Below the pieces are notes generated by a model, which ran no database searches, was not told the DNA's origin, and was given only the letters and a program-made list of their open reading frames with translations. Position numbers and translations under genes: made by a program. A stretch of 34,351 nucleotides of DNA from Candidatus Peribacteraceae bacterium (lineage in GTDB: Bacteria; Patescibacteriota; Gracilibacteria; Peribacterales; Peribacteraceae): the NCBI GenBank assembly GCA_028712095.1, contig JAQTQU010000010.1, positions 1 through 34,351 of the forward strand, given 5' to 3'. Positions 6,466 to 14,236 of the stretch are shown here, in pieces; positions within the stretch are counted from its first letter, which is position 1, and each line of letters starts with the position of its first letter.

Positions 6466-6600
6466 ATGAGTAATAATAACAATATTCCGATCACGGGGGT
6501 CGGGAGGAACGAGGGAACGCAGACTCCGAATTCCATTGGGATCGGAAGTCTGCTCATTCACAGGAGACGATTATGTCCAAACAGGCTCTTGCCGCGCTAG
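6466..6600 (+). other. Possible leader ORF (44 aa) overlapping the next gene's start
   Basis: An ATG at 6466 opens MSNNNNIPITGVGRNEG and ends at TAG 6598-6600, 28 bases into the next gene. It lies about 20 nt after the predicted transcription start and has no Shine-Dalgarno sequence. The region also contains a bulged hairpin (GACTCCGA...TCGGAAGTC). It may be a translated leader or simply open by chance. Confidence 0.25.
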
Positions 6601-7478
6601 AGGCGGCAGTCACGGCCGTCCTACAGGCGGTCGGCGGGGACCTGAAGGTTCTCGTGGAAAAGCTGAGGACGGTCGATGCAGCCTTCGATGCTGCGGTGGC
6701 GGAGGCGGGTGTCGGTGCCGTCCGGGCAGCACTCAGGACTTCCGTTCTTCCACACGTCAAAGTGCCGGAAATTCTGGCCAAGGTGGACTTCGCAAGCTCA
6801 TTAGTCTCGGATCATCGGCCATTCTTCCGTACGACCATGGAAGTCATTGCGGAAGATGCTGACAGCATGGATCTCCAGCAGCTCCTCTCGGCGGTTGGTG
6901 CGTGCCGCAGGAACCTGGGCTACATGTCCATGATGGCTTTCGCCGAGCTTCTCCGCAGCAAGCTTGCAGGAGACCAGTTGCCTGCAGCTTCCAACCTGCG
7001 GTGCAAGGCGCTCTACGAACTCCACATGGCTGCCTATCAGCAAGCAGAGGCTGCCTCGGGAGAGACCGCACAGGCTCTGTATCAGAGGTCTAAGGAGCTC
7101 GCCGAGCAGTCCGCCGAAGAGGCGCGCAAAGCTGGCGACCCGTGTGGTGCGCTCTTTGCACTCATGAACGTCAGCGGCCTCCTACTCCCCAAGATGGGAC
7201 AGTGGGAGGAGGGTTACGGGCTCTCCGAGCAGGTTAGCTTCGAAGCCGAAGTACTGGCCGTGGAAGCGCCCGACGATGAGGCGCGCAAGCGCCCCCTTCG
7301 TGTCGCGATGAACGCCTATCTGCACCGTGTCGACATGCTGACACGGAACGGCGGACGAAAGGGTGCGGTCGAGGCGTTGCTCGCGCAGCTCAACGGCAAC
7401 CCGATCTACCAGGCATGCCGCGAGCATGCCGACGTGGCGGCTCTCGTGCAGAGGGCGCAGCGGTATGTGAAGGTTTGA
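6573..7478 (+). CDS. Hypothetical helical protein, 301 aa
   Basis: No family is recognised with confidence. The sequence is almost entirely alpha-helical and Ala/Glu/Leu-rich. Its central and C-terminal parts (about residues 140-285) contain spaced pairs such as ALYELHMAAYQQAEAA, ALYQRSKELAEQSAEEA and GALFALMNVSGLL, which resemble TPR-like helical hairpins. No signal peptide or membrane helix is seen. Unusually for this window it has a clear Shine-Dalgarno sequence, AGGAGA, 5 nt before the ATG, and a strong extended -10 promoter, so it may be well expressed. It sits alone between the ABC exporter and the KpsS-like gene and is closed by a large hairpin (7474-7528). A scaffold or regulatory role would be guesswork. 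Confidence 0.8.
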   Translation: MSKQALAALEAAVTAVLQAVGGDLKVLVEKLRTVDAAFDAAVAEAGVGAVRAALRTSVLPHVKVPEILAKVDFASSLVSDHRPFFRTTMEVIAEDADSMDLQQLLSAVGACRRNLGYMSMMAFAELLRSKLAGDQLPAASNLRCKALYELHMAAYQQAEAASGETAQALYQRSKELAEQSAEEARKAGDPCGALFALMNVSGLLLPKMGQWEEGYGLSEQVSFEAEVLAVEAPDDEARKRPLRVAMNAYLHRVDMLTRNGGRKGAVEALLAQLNGNPIYQACREHADVAALVQRAQRYVKV

Positions 7479-7528
7479 ATGAGCAGAACCTTGGGGCCAT
7501 CGACAGGATGTCGATGGCCCCATTCAAA
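7474..7528. terminator. Large perfect hairpin after the helical-protein gene
   Basis: GGGGCCATCGAC (7493-7504) pairs perfectly with GTCGATGGCCCC (7510-7521) around a 5-nt loop. An outer TTTGAATG/CATTCAAA pair (7474-7481/7521-7528) encloses it and includes the stop codon. The exit side has A rather than T, so it could be a 3'-end stabiliser, a protein site or a non-canonical terminator. Confidence 0.55.
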
Positions 7529-7582
7529 AATCACACGAAGACTTCCTTGTTGCCGCTGCGATTTCTCGCCATACTTTTTTCG

Positions 7583-9067
7583 ATGCCAACTCCCATCCGG
7601 GCCATCGTGGGGCGGTTCTCCGCAGGATTTTCCTTTCGGATGATCGAGCAGGTACTCCGCGATTACCCGTTCGAGCACTGCGGCATTATTTCAAGCGGTA
7701 CTACACCACGGTATTTCCATGCAATTCCACCGGAGCATCAGCACTGGTTCGCCTCGAGTCAGATCAGAGGCTGCGAGTATCCCGGCGTCGCATGGGAAAA
7801 ATTGTTGCCGCTCGATGAAGAGCTGATCGAGAACATGCGGGAGTGCGAAGCAACCTTCATGGAGATGGTGACGCGGCTCGAATGGAAAAAGCGCGTTTCG
7901 TACGACACCCGCAAGCAGTGGTACTTCCGACACCTCAGGTTCTGGAATGACTACATCACCCGAAACCGCATCAACCTCTACCTCTCGGCGTGGATCCCGC
8001 ACGAGATCCCCGACATCGTCATCTACTATCTCTGCAAACTGAAGAAGATTCCGGTGGTGTATTTCGGCATCTCCTCCATTCGCGACACTTCGTTCATCGA
8101 ACATGATTGGCAGGAATCCAACATCCAGACGGGGGAACGGTATGCCGAGTTCCTCGCTCGTACCCCTGACACGACGGATCCCCTTACCATTCCATTGCAC
8201 GAGCGATTCGATCAGCGCTATCGGGCGCTCATCCGCTCTTCGGGCGAGATCCCGCCACTGGAGCAACAGGAGGTGGATGTGTCCTACACCAAGTCCGTGT
8301 ACCGGGTACTTCTGCGAACACCCCTGAAATTGCTTCGTTTCGCGCTGCTCTACCTCACCCCTTCCGGGATCAGCCGCGCATGCAGTGCCTGGCAGTGGAG
8401 GAAAGCACGGCGGAAAGTGGATGCCTTCTATGACGCGCATGCGGTCGAGCCCGATTTGAACCACTCATTCGTCTACATGCCGCTCCACTTTCAGCCTGAA
8501 GCGACCACGGTGCCTCAGGCAGGAGGCTACGAAGATCAGCTTCTGGTCGCGCAGATGATGGATGCGTACCTCCCGGATGATGTGTTGATCTATGTGAAGG
8601 AACATCCGCGGTCGAGTGGGACACAGAAGCGCGGCATTGAGTTCTACAACAAATTCCTTGAGCTCAAAAAAGTGCGGTTCATGCCGCGTACATTCAATAC
8701 ATTCGTCCTGCGCGAACATTGCAGAGCCACGGTGACCTCTGCGGGGACAGCCGGATTCGAGGGGCTCTTTCGGGGCAAACCGGTCCTCCTTTTCGGCCAC
8801 TGCTATTACCAGTATGCCCCCGGGATCTATCGTATTCACACGAGTGGTGATTGCCGCGAGGCCGTCCGCGCGGTGTTTACAGAAGGTCGCTCTCCCACCC
8901 GGTTGCAGTGCAGACTGTTCATGAAGGCTATGGAGGAAACGGGCGTGCACGGCGTGACGGATCCTTTTTGCTTCAATGTGTCGCGCCTTACCGAAGAACA
9001 GAATGCCGATGCCTGTAGTGCGGCGATCATGGAAGAACTCCGGGCCCTCTTCGGCCGGGCGGCCTAA
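7583..9067 (+). CDS. KpsS/capsule-synthesis-like glycosyltransferase, paralogue 1
   Basis: 494 aa. The C-terminal half matches the capsule polysaccharide synthesis (KpsS/KpsC-type) pattern: FVYMPLHFQPEATT, IYVKEHPRSSG, VRFMPRT, then TSAGTAGFEGLFRGKPVLLFGHCYYQYAPG. Characterised KpsS and KpsC enzymes are beta-Kdo transferases that use CMP-Kdo. The protein is a clear paralogue of the minus-strand gene that it meets tail to tail (9064-10587) with a 4-bp overlap. I take ATG 7583 because upstream in-frame ATGs (7508, 7514) fall inside a perfect hairpin and the paralogue aligns from about here. Given two CMP-nonulosonate pathways nearby, transfer of such a sugar is a reasonable hypothesis, not shown. 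Confidence 0.75.
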   Translation: MPTPIRAIVGRFSAGFSFRMIEQVLRDYPFEHCGIISSGTTPRYFHAIPPEHQHWFASSQIRGCEYPGVAWEKLLPLDEELIENMRECEATFMEMVTRLEWKKRVSYDTRKQWYFRHLRFWNDYITRNRINLYLSAWIPHEIPDIVIYYLCKLKKIPVVYFGISSIRDTSFIEHDWQESNIQTGERYAEFLARTPDTTDPLTIPLHERFDQRYRALIRSSGEIPPLEQQEVDVSYTKSVYRVLLRTPLKLLRFALLYLTPSGISRACSAWQWRKARRKVDAFYDAHAVEPDLNHSFVYMPLHFQPEATTVPQAGGYEDQLLVAQMMDAYLPDDVLIYVKEHPRSSGTQKRGIEFYNKFLELKKVRFMPRTFNTFVLREHCRATVTSAGTAGFEGLFRGKPVLLFGHCYYQYAPGIYRIHTSGDCREAVRAVFTEGRSPTRLQCRLFMKAMEETGVHGVTDPFCFNVSRLTEEQNADACSAAIMEELRALFGRAA

Positions 9068-10587
9068 GCTCCGGAACGCTCGGACACCGCTGCGAGGATT
9101 TTTTTCTCAAAGAGCGCGCCCACCAGTTCGGATTTCTGTTCCTGTGTGTACTCTTCAAACGGACTGTCGGGCGGGCCAGGGAAAGGAGTGGAGCATCTCT
9201 CGAGTGCTTTGAGGAACATGCGGACGTCGTGGATCGAATGTGATTCTTTCTGACTCATGATTTGCTTGATGGCTTGCTCGCAGTCGGCGGCAGTGCGGAT
9301 GCGGTGGACGCCGGGCGCGTACTGATAGACGAAATGTCCGAACATCAGCACAGGTTTTTGGCGCATCACCGCCTCGAAGCCGACGGAACCCGTTGCGGTG
9401 GCGACCGCCAGGCAGCGATCGACCAGCTCGTACGTATCGGTTGTCCTGGGGATGAATGTCACGGATGGAATGGCGAGAAGGGATTGGTAGAACGCTTCAC
9501 TGCGCCACCGTTCGCTCTGCGCGGGGTGCTCTTTCACGTAGATGGCCACGCGCGGGGGGAGGTAGTGGGCCAGAAGCTGGATGATGCGTTCCTGTTCCGC
9601 ATATGCTCCTGCAAGTGGAAGCGTCGTAGCCTCGGGTTGGTAGTGTAAAGCGATGTAAATGAAGGGCTTGCTGAGGTCCGGCACCCGGATGTGCTGGTCG
9701 TAAAATCCGATCGCCTTGTGCTGGCGAAGCTTGCGGGACCAGAACTCCTGCGAAAACATGGAGGTGAGGAACCTCCGTGGATCCCTGCGGATGATCTTGA
9801 GTGCCTGTTTCCACCATCGCGAGACGAAACTCTGCGGGGTCAGATTCACCTTCTTCGGCTTGTACCAGGGGTTCGGCTGCTTGTTCCTGAACAGATTGAA
9901 GTTCGCTTCGTAGTTTTTCGAGAGCTCCACAGGCTTGTTCGGGTCCCGGTACTCCTCGCGGAGCCTCAAGAGCGCCTCGCGCAGTTCCGGTGCGGGATCT
10001 TCCCAGTCCGTCACGACGAATGACGTATCAATGGTGAAGATTCTCGCGAGGTAGAGGATGGGAATGTTCTTCACCTTGCAGAGCCCGTAGAGCACGTAGT
10101 CGTAGCACTGGTGCGGTTCATGGTTCATGAGGACCACGTCGATTTTTTTTGAGTCGAGCACGTGGTTCCAGTACCGCAGGTTGGCGTAGTAGATGCGTTT
10201 GCGCTCGGCGTAGGGCACGTCGCCTGACACGAGGAATTTCTCCATTTTGTTCGCGTAGCGATCCACCATATCCATGAACACCGCTTCGTAATGCCGCATT
10301 TTTTCGATCAATGCTTCATCAATCGGTGCGCAGGCATTCAATTCCTCATCGCTGTACCGTCCCTCACGGAATGGGGGCGCCGGTAGCCAGATGTGCTCTT
10401 CGGCATTGAGGACGGGCAATCCTTCCTTTTTATCGCACACGGAGATGCAGGTTCCCAACGGAATGTTCTTAAACGCCCGCTCGAGTGGATACTTCTTATC
10501 CAATGGGTCGCCGTCAAAAGCCTTCAGGATGACATTCAACTTCTCCATCTGCGCGATCATACCGAACAGTCGCACGCATTCAATCAT
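9064..10587 (-). CDS. KpsS/capsule-synthesis-like glycosyltransferase, paralogue 2, last gene of the pse operon
   Basis: 507 aa. It shares with its paralogue PIDEALIEKMRHYEAVFMDM, FIYIALHYQPEATTLP, IYVKEHPAQS, FIPRTTDTYEL and TGSVGFEAVMRQKPVLMFGHFVYQYAPG. The GFEA..R.KPV..FG block is the KpsS-like signature. The start at 10587 is preferred over Met at 10614 because it overlaps the end of pseI by 8 bp and is preceded by GAAGGA 9 nt upstream, an acceptable ribosome-binding site. It is translationally linked to the pseudaminic acid synthase, which makes it the best candidate here for a pseudaminyl (CMP-sugar) transferase. That is inference from context plus the Kdo specificity of known relatives. 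Confidence 0.78.
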   Translation of the reverse strand: MIECVRLFGMIAQMEKLNVILKAFDGDPLDKKYPLERAFKNIPLGTCISVCDKKEGLPVLNAEEHIWLPAPPFREGRYSDEELNACAPIDEALIEKMRHYEAVFMDMVDRYANKMEKFLVSGDVPYAERKRIYYANLRYWNHVLDSKKIDVVLMNHEPHQCYDYVLYGLCKVKNIPILYLARIFTIDTSFVVTDWEDPAPELREALLRLREEYRDPNKPVELSKNYEANFNLFRNKQPNPWYKPKKVNLTPQSFVSRWWKQALKIIRRDPRRFLTSMFSQEFWSRKLRQHKAIGFYDQHIRVPDLSKPFIYIALHYQPEATTLPLAGAYAEQERIIQLLAHYLPPRVAIYVKEHPAQSERWRSEAFYQSLLAIPSVTFIPRTTDTYELVDRCLAVATATGSVGFEAVMRQKPVLMFGHFVYQYAPGVHRIRTAADCEQAIKQIMSQKESHSIHDVRMFLKALERCSTPFPGPPDSPFEEYTQEQKSELVGALFEKKILAAVSERSGA

Positions 10588-11656
10588 TTCCTGCCGTTCC
10601 TTCATTCCCTTCAATCATTGTCCACGAGAGAGGGGTTCCCCGCTCAATGTCGCTTTTGGTGTGCTTGCTCAGAACATTCGGGAGTTCTTTTGGTGGCAAA
10701 CCGTTTGCAGGGCGGATGGAGCGGATATTTTTCTCTGTGAAGACTTCTCCTTTCGCGATCGGTTCAACGGCATAGAGCGAACGCCTGAATTTTTTGCTCG
10801 TTTTCTCTTTCTCACTCGGTTCGTATGACACTGTGCCAAGTGCGCGTTCCGTTATGCGCACGGCATCCACCATGGCACGGAATTCCTGCGGCTCCAGTGA
10901 GAAAGCAGTATCGGGTCCCGGTTCCTTTCTCGAAAGGCAGAAGTGTTTTTCGATGGCGCAAGTACCCAATGCCACTGCAGCTATGGGAATGGCGAGTTCG
11001 AGTGAGTGATCCGAGAGGCCGACAGGAACTTTGAAGCGTTCGCGCATATCCGGAATCGTGCGCAGGTTCATCTCCTCGGGCGGGGCGGGGTAGGTGCTTG
11101 TGCACTTCAGCAAAATGATCTGGTCATTACCGACTGATTGTGAGCACGCAACGGCTTCCTGAATCTCCTGCTCGCTTGCCATGCCCGTCGAAATGATCAT
11201 TGGCTTGCCTTTGCGCGCTGCAAACGCGATGAGGGGGAGATCAGTGATCTCAAACGAGGCGATCTTGTAAGCGGGCACGTTCATCTTTTCCAGAAATTCG
11301 ATGGCCGTGGCGTCGAAAGGACTTGAAAAGCAGTCGAGCCCCAGACGTTCTGCTTCTGCCTTGAGCTTGGGCTGCCACTCCCATGGTGTCATGGCCTCGC
11401 CGTAGAGCTGGTGCAGTGTTTTGCCCTCCCACATCGTTCCTTTGATTCTGAATTCTTCACGATCACTCTCAATCGTCATTGTATCAGCGGTGTAGGTTTG
11501 CAGCTTCACAGCATCCGCCCCTGATTCCTTCATGGCGCAGATTGTTTCGATGGCGCGATCGAAATTTCCTCCATGGTTCGCCGAGAGTTCTGCGATGATG
11601 TAGGCGGGATGTCCCTCTCCCACAGCGCGGCCGTTGATGGAAATTATATCTTTCAT
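10580..11656 (-). CDS. pseI: Pseudaminic acid synthase PseI (NeuB family)
   Basis: 358 aa, normal family length. It condenses 2,4-diacetamido-2,4,6-trideoxy-L-altrose with phosphoenolpyruvate. The N-terminal TIM barrel shows YIIAELSANHGGN (residues 19-31), a PseI-type version of the site that reads EAGVNHNG in sialic/legionaminic synthases, then DAVKLQTY, KIASFEITD, STGMAS, CTSTYPAP, VGLSDHS and IEKHF. The C-terminal 60 residues (SLYAVEPIAKGEVFTEKNI, ...GTPL) form the SAF/antifreeze-like domain. The ATG at 11656 overlaps the preceding gene's TGA as ATGA. A TTG 12 nt upstream is less likely. It lies between the methyltransferase and the KpsS-like gene of the operon. Confidence 0.92.
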   Translation of the reverse strand: MKDIISINGRAVGEGHPAYIIAELSANHGGNFDRAIETICAMKESGADAVKLQTYTADTMTIESDREEFRIKGTMWEGKTLHQLYGEAMTPWEWQPKLKAEAERLGLDCFSSPFDATAIEFLEKMNVPAYKIASFEITDLPLIAFAARKGKPMIISTGMASEQEIQEAVACSQSVGNDQIILLKCTSTYPAPPEEMNLRTIPDMRERFKVPVGLSDHSLELAIPIAAVALGTCAIEKHFCLSRKEPGPDTAFSLEPQEFRAMVDAVRITERALGTVSYEPSEKEKTSKKFRRSLYAVEPIAKGEVFTEKNIRSIRPANGLPPKELPNVLSKHTKSDIERGTPLSWTMIEGNEGTAGND

Positions 11657-12429
11657 CGGGAGCGCCAAACCCAGAGTTTCGTCTGGCCGAAACCTTCCAC
11701 CAATGCCGGCAGCTTCAGTGCCAATGCATTGATGGGATCGTCGTATTTCGGTTCCTCGCCTTTCAAAGTGGCAATGTGTGCATTGATGATCCGACTAAGG
11801 AAGTAATACGTGCCGCTAAAATCCTCCACGTCTTCCAGTGTGAGTCCTGGTAGAGAAAGTTTTTCCATGACGTCATCATCGATGTAACAGTTATGCCAGG
11901 GGATCGGTATTTCGCTCAATCCGATATGTGCGCGCAGTTCATTGATGCTTTGTATGCCCCGCATGCTGTTCTCGCACATGAGATAGCAGCCGCCGGGAGC
12001 GAGAAGCTTTGTGATGTTTTTAATCGCCTCTTGCTGTGCGCTCGTGTCAGAGAGATTGATCAATGTGCGTTCGGTGTAGATGACGTCAAATTTTCCCATG
12101 TCCGTTGGCAGTTGCGTGGCGTCTCCCACCAGGAATTCGGTACTTCCCTTCAGCGTTTCCTTTGCAGCAAGCTCTTGGGCTGCGGCCACCATTTTTTCTG
12201 CGTTGTCGATGCCTGTCACAGTCACAGCGTATCGTCGTGCCAGCTCTATTGCGGTAATGCCGTTTCCACACCCAATATCCAAAACCGTCATGCCGTCTTT
12301 CACATGCGTGGCAATGGCTTCAATTTCCAGTTTTTTGGCGATGACATCCTGCGTGCCTGCCTGTAGGCCGAGGTGGGCCCTGTTGTTCCAGAAATCTTTT
12401 CTGGCCTGCGGGTCATTGGCGTGATTCAT
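11653..12429 (-). CDS. Class I SAM-dependent methyltransferase in the PseH position of the pse operon
   Basis: 258 aa. SAM motif I is VLDIGCGNGITAIELARRY (about residues 48-66), followed by the acidic GID after strand 2, VGDATQLP and KFDVIYTERTLINL. The C-terminal half looks like a substrate-binding region (IPIPWHNCYIDDD). It begins at ATG 12429, overlapping pseG by 17 bp, and ends in ATGA overlap with pseI, so it is embedded in the operon. Many pse operons have the acetyltransferase PseH at this point, and this protein has no GNAT features. It may methylate the sugar, an intermediate or the finished glycan. The acceptor is not predictable. Confidence 0.85.
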   Translation of the reverse strand: MNHANDPQARKDFWNNRAHLGLQAGTQDVIAKKLEIEAIATHVKDGMTVLDIGCGNGITAIELARRYAVTVTGIDNAEKMVAAAQELAAKETLKGSTEFLVGDATQLPTDMGKFDVIYTERTLINLSDTSAQQEAIKNITKLLAPGGCYLMCENSMRGIQSINELRAHIGLSEIPIPWHNCYIDDDVMEKLSLPGLTLEDVEDFSGTYYFLSRIINAHIATLKGEEPKYDDPINALALKLPALVEGFGQTKLWVWRSR

Positions 12430-13462
12430 GCGTGAGGTGTTGCATGACCGAGAGTACACGAGAGCATCCCAGCCCATCTACTATTCCTTGGCCTTTCATG
12501 CTCGTCGAGCGACGTAGAGATGGATCTGACAGAACGGATATCAGCAGGGAAATCAGAGATCGGTCATTCGCTTTCGTATTCCATCCGGCGTTCACGATCG
12601 CATGAGCCTGCTCAAGGGCGTGCACATTACGTTCCTGATTATCAGCCGTGATGAACACGATGGCCGGCAGTCCCATATACAGCAATTCATAGCACGTTGA
12701 GCCTCCTGCCGTGATGCCAATATCAGCTTCCGCCATCAGCGCAGCCATATTCGTGACATTGAAAAGAAGATGTGTGGGGTGGCGCGATATTACTGCCGCT
12801 TTTTCCAGCAGTTTCTTGTGCGGGTTGGCGGCACCACTGACGATGGTGATTTCCAACCCTGTCCGGTCAAGGTTCTGCAGACACTGCAGTATCCTTCCCG
12901 TTGTATTTTCAGAATCGGCTCCACCCATACTGATCAGGATCTTGGTGGCTTCTTCGGTAATAAGTCGGTCATGCCTCTTCCACTGCACAAATTCCTGGCG
13001 CAGTAGCGCGTACTCCTGTCCTAGCAGCAGTTGTGGCGATACTCCGTCGCTTTGATACTCCATTTCCTCGGCATAAAAATTCTGGTTAAGGATGATGTCG
13101 GCTGCGTATTGCTTAGCATGTTCATAGTCATCGATAAACAGAAGGTGAACGCCTCCTTCCCGAATAGTTTTTTGATAATCGCCGTCGAATTGGTAGCCGT
13201 CCACGATAATCCAGTCCGCCCCGTGCTCGCGGGCAAGGTTTGCTGTTTCAGTCGCATCCTCTCTGCTTCCCGGTCTCGCCTTCATCGAGATCACCGCGCA
13301 ATGTTCCTCTTGTAAGCGGTCTGAGATTTTTTCTTCGTTCGGTGTCATGACGAATGTTGATGAGTGCCCGGCTTCACGCGCCGCTTGCGCCAGTGCCAGA
13401 CAGCGCATTACGTGCCCGAGGCCGATTGCGGCATTGCCGTCGGCACGAAAGAGAAGTTTCAT
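12413..13462 (-). CDS. pseG: UDP-2,4-diacetamido-2,4,6-trideoxy-L-altropyranose hydrolase PseG
   Basis: 349 aa. It removes UDP from the altrose intermediate before PseI acts. The GT-B-like N-terminus reads RADGNAAIGLGHVMRCLALA, placing a His at residue 17, the position of the catalytic His in Campylobacter PseG. ISMGGAD (start of the second domain) and GGSTCYELLYMGLPAIVF (nucleotide-binding part) follow, as in MurG-like folds. It overlaps pseF upstream by ATGA and the methyltransferase downstream by 17 bp. Length and motif order are normal. Confidence 0.92.
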   Translation of the reverse strand: MKLLFRADGNAAIGLGHVMRCLALAQAAREAGHSSTFVMTPNEEKISDRLQEEHCAVISMKARPGSREDATETANLAREHGADWIIVDGYQFDGDYQKTIREGGVHLLFIDDYEHAKQYAADIILNQNFYAEEMEYQSDGVSPQLLLGQEYALLRQEFVQWKRHDRLITEEATKILISMGGADSENTTGRILQCLQNLDRTGLEITIVSGAANPHKKLLEKAAVISRHPTHLLFNVTNMAALMAEADIGITAGGSTCYELLYMGLPAIVFITADNQERNVHALEQAHAIVNAGWNTKANDRSLISLLISVLSDPSLRRSTSMKGQGIVDGLGCSRVLSVMQHLTHESRQ

Positions 13463-14226
13463 GACTGCGCAAGAGGAAGGAATGCCGCATCTTTCTCCAA
13501 TGACTGGCGGTATCCTTCATTGGGATCGATGCCTTCGTTCAGCTTTTGTATTTCCGGATGAGTTTTGAGCAAAGACAGAATCTCCTCCTGACTGAAAACA
13601 CCGTCGCCGAGTTCCTTATATACCGCCCGGACGAAATCCAAGTCACGCTGTTCATCCACTGTCCAGCGCAGAGTGGAGCGATCTGTCTGCTGTGTAATTT
13701 CTTTGACACGGAAAAGAGTGGGGTTTTTGTAGATGAAGGGCGTGACGTGCTCACGTTCCGAAGGAAGACGAGCCTGCTCCCACACGCGGGCGAGGGTTTG
13801 CAGAGAAAAGGCTTCGGTATCGAGACCTTTAGGATACGTTCTGTGCAACGCATTGCTCACATAGTCATAGTGCTCATCGAGCGCATCGATCACCATGCGG
13901 ATGACGACGGGATCCAGCAGGGGACAATCGGCAGTCAGACGCACGATATGATCCGCGCCAGAGGATTTTGCTGTCTGATAGTAGCGATCCAGCACGTCAT
14001 CGAGACTTCCCCGGAAGCAGGGTACGTCTTGTGCCTTACAGAAGGCCTGGACGGGATCATCCGTCTTTTCGGTTGATGTTGCGACGATCACTGCGTCGAA
14101 CACGCCCGCGGCTTTGGCCCGGCGAACCACATGGGTGAGCAGGGGAGCACCTGCAACGTCTGCCAAAATTTTGCCCGGCAGCCGCCGGGAGCTCATGCGC
14201 GCCTGAATGATGGCTATGGTCTTCAT
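13459..14226 (-). CDS. pseF: Pseudaminic acid cytidylyltransferase PseF-like (SpsF/CTP_transf_3 family)
   Basis: 255 aa. It begins MKTIAIIQARMSSRRLPGKI, the cytidylyltransferase/SpsF nucleotide-binding loop. VIVATSTEKTDDPV, a DDVLDRYY motif, VRLTADCPLLDP and LRWTVDEQRDLDFV follow, as in the SpsF/PseF group. It would activate the finished sugar as CMP-Pse. The start at 14226, 10 nt after the pseC stop, is preferred to Met at 14298, whose extension overlaps pseC and has no homology. SpsF-type proteins are a broad group, so the substrate rests mainly on its place between pseC and pseG. Confidence 0.85.
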   Translation of the reverse strand: MKTIAIIQARMSSRRLPGKILADVAGAPLLTHVVRRAKAAGVFDAVIVATSTEKTDDPVQAFCKAQDVPCFRGSLDDVLDRYYQTAKSSGADHIVRLTADCPLLDPVVIRMVIDALDEHYDYVSNALHRTYPKGLDTEAFSLQTLARVWEQARLPSEREHVTPFIYKNPTLFRVKEITQQTDRSTLRWTVDEQRDLDFVRAVYKELGDGVFSQEEILSLLKTHPEIQKLNEGIDPNEGYRQSLEKDAAFLPLAQS

Positions 14227-14236
14227 GCGTGTGAGC

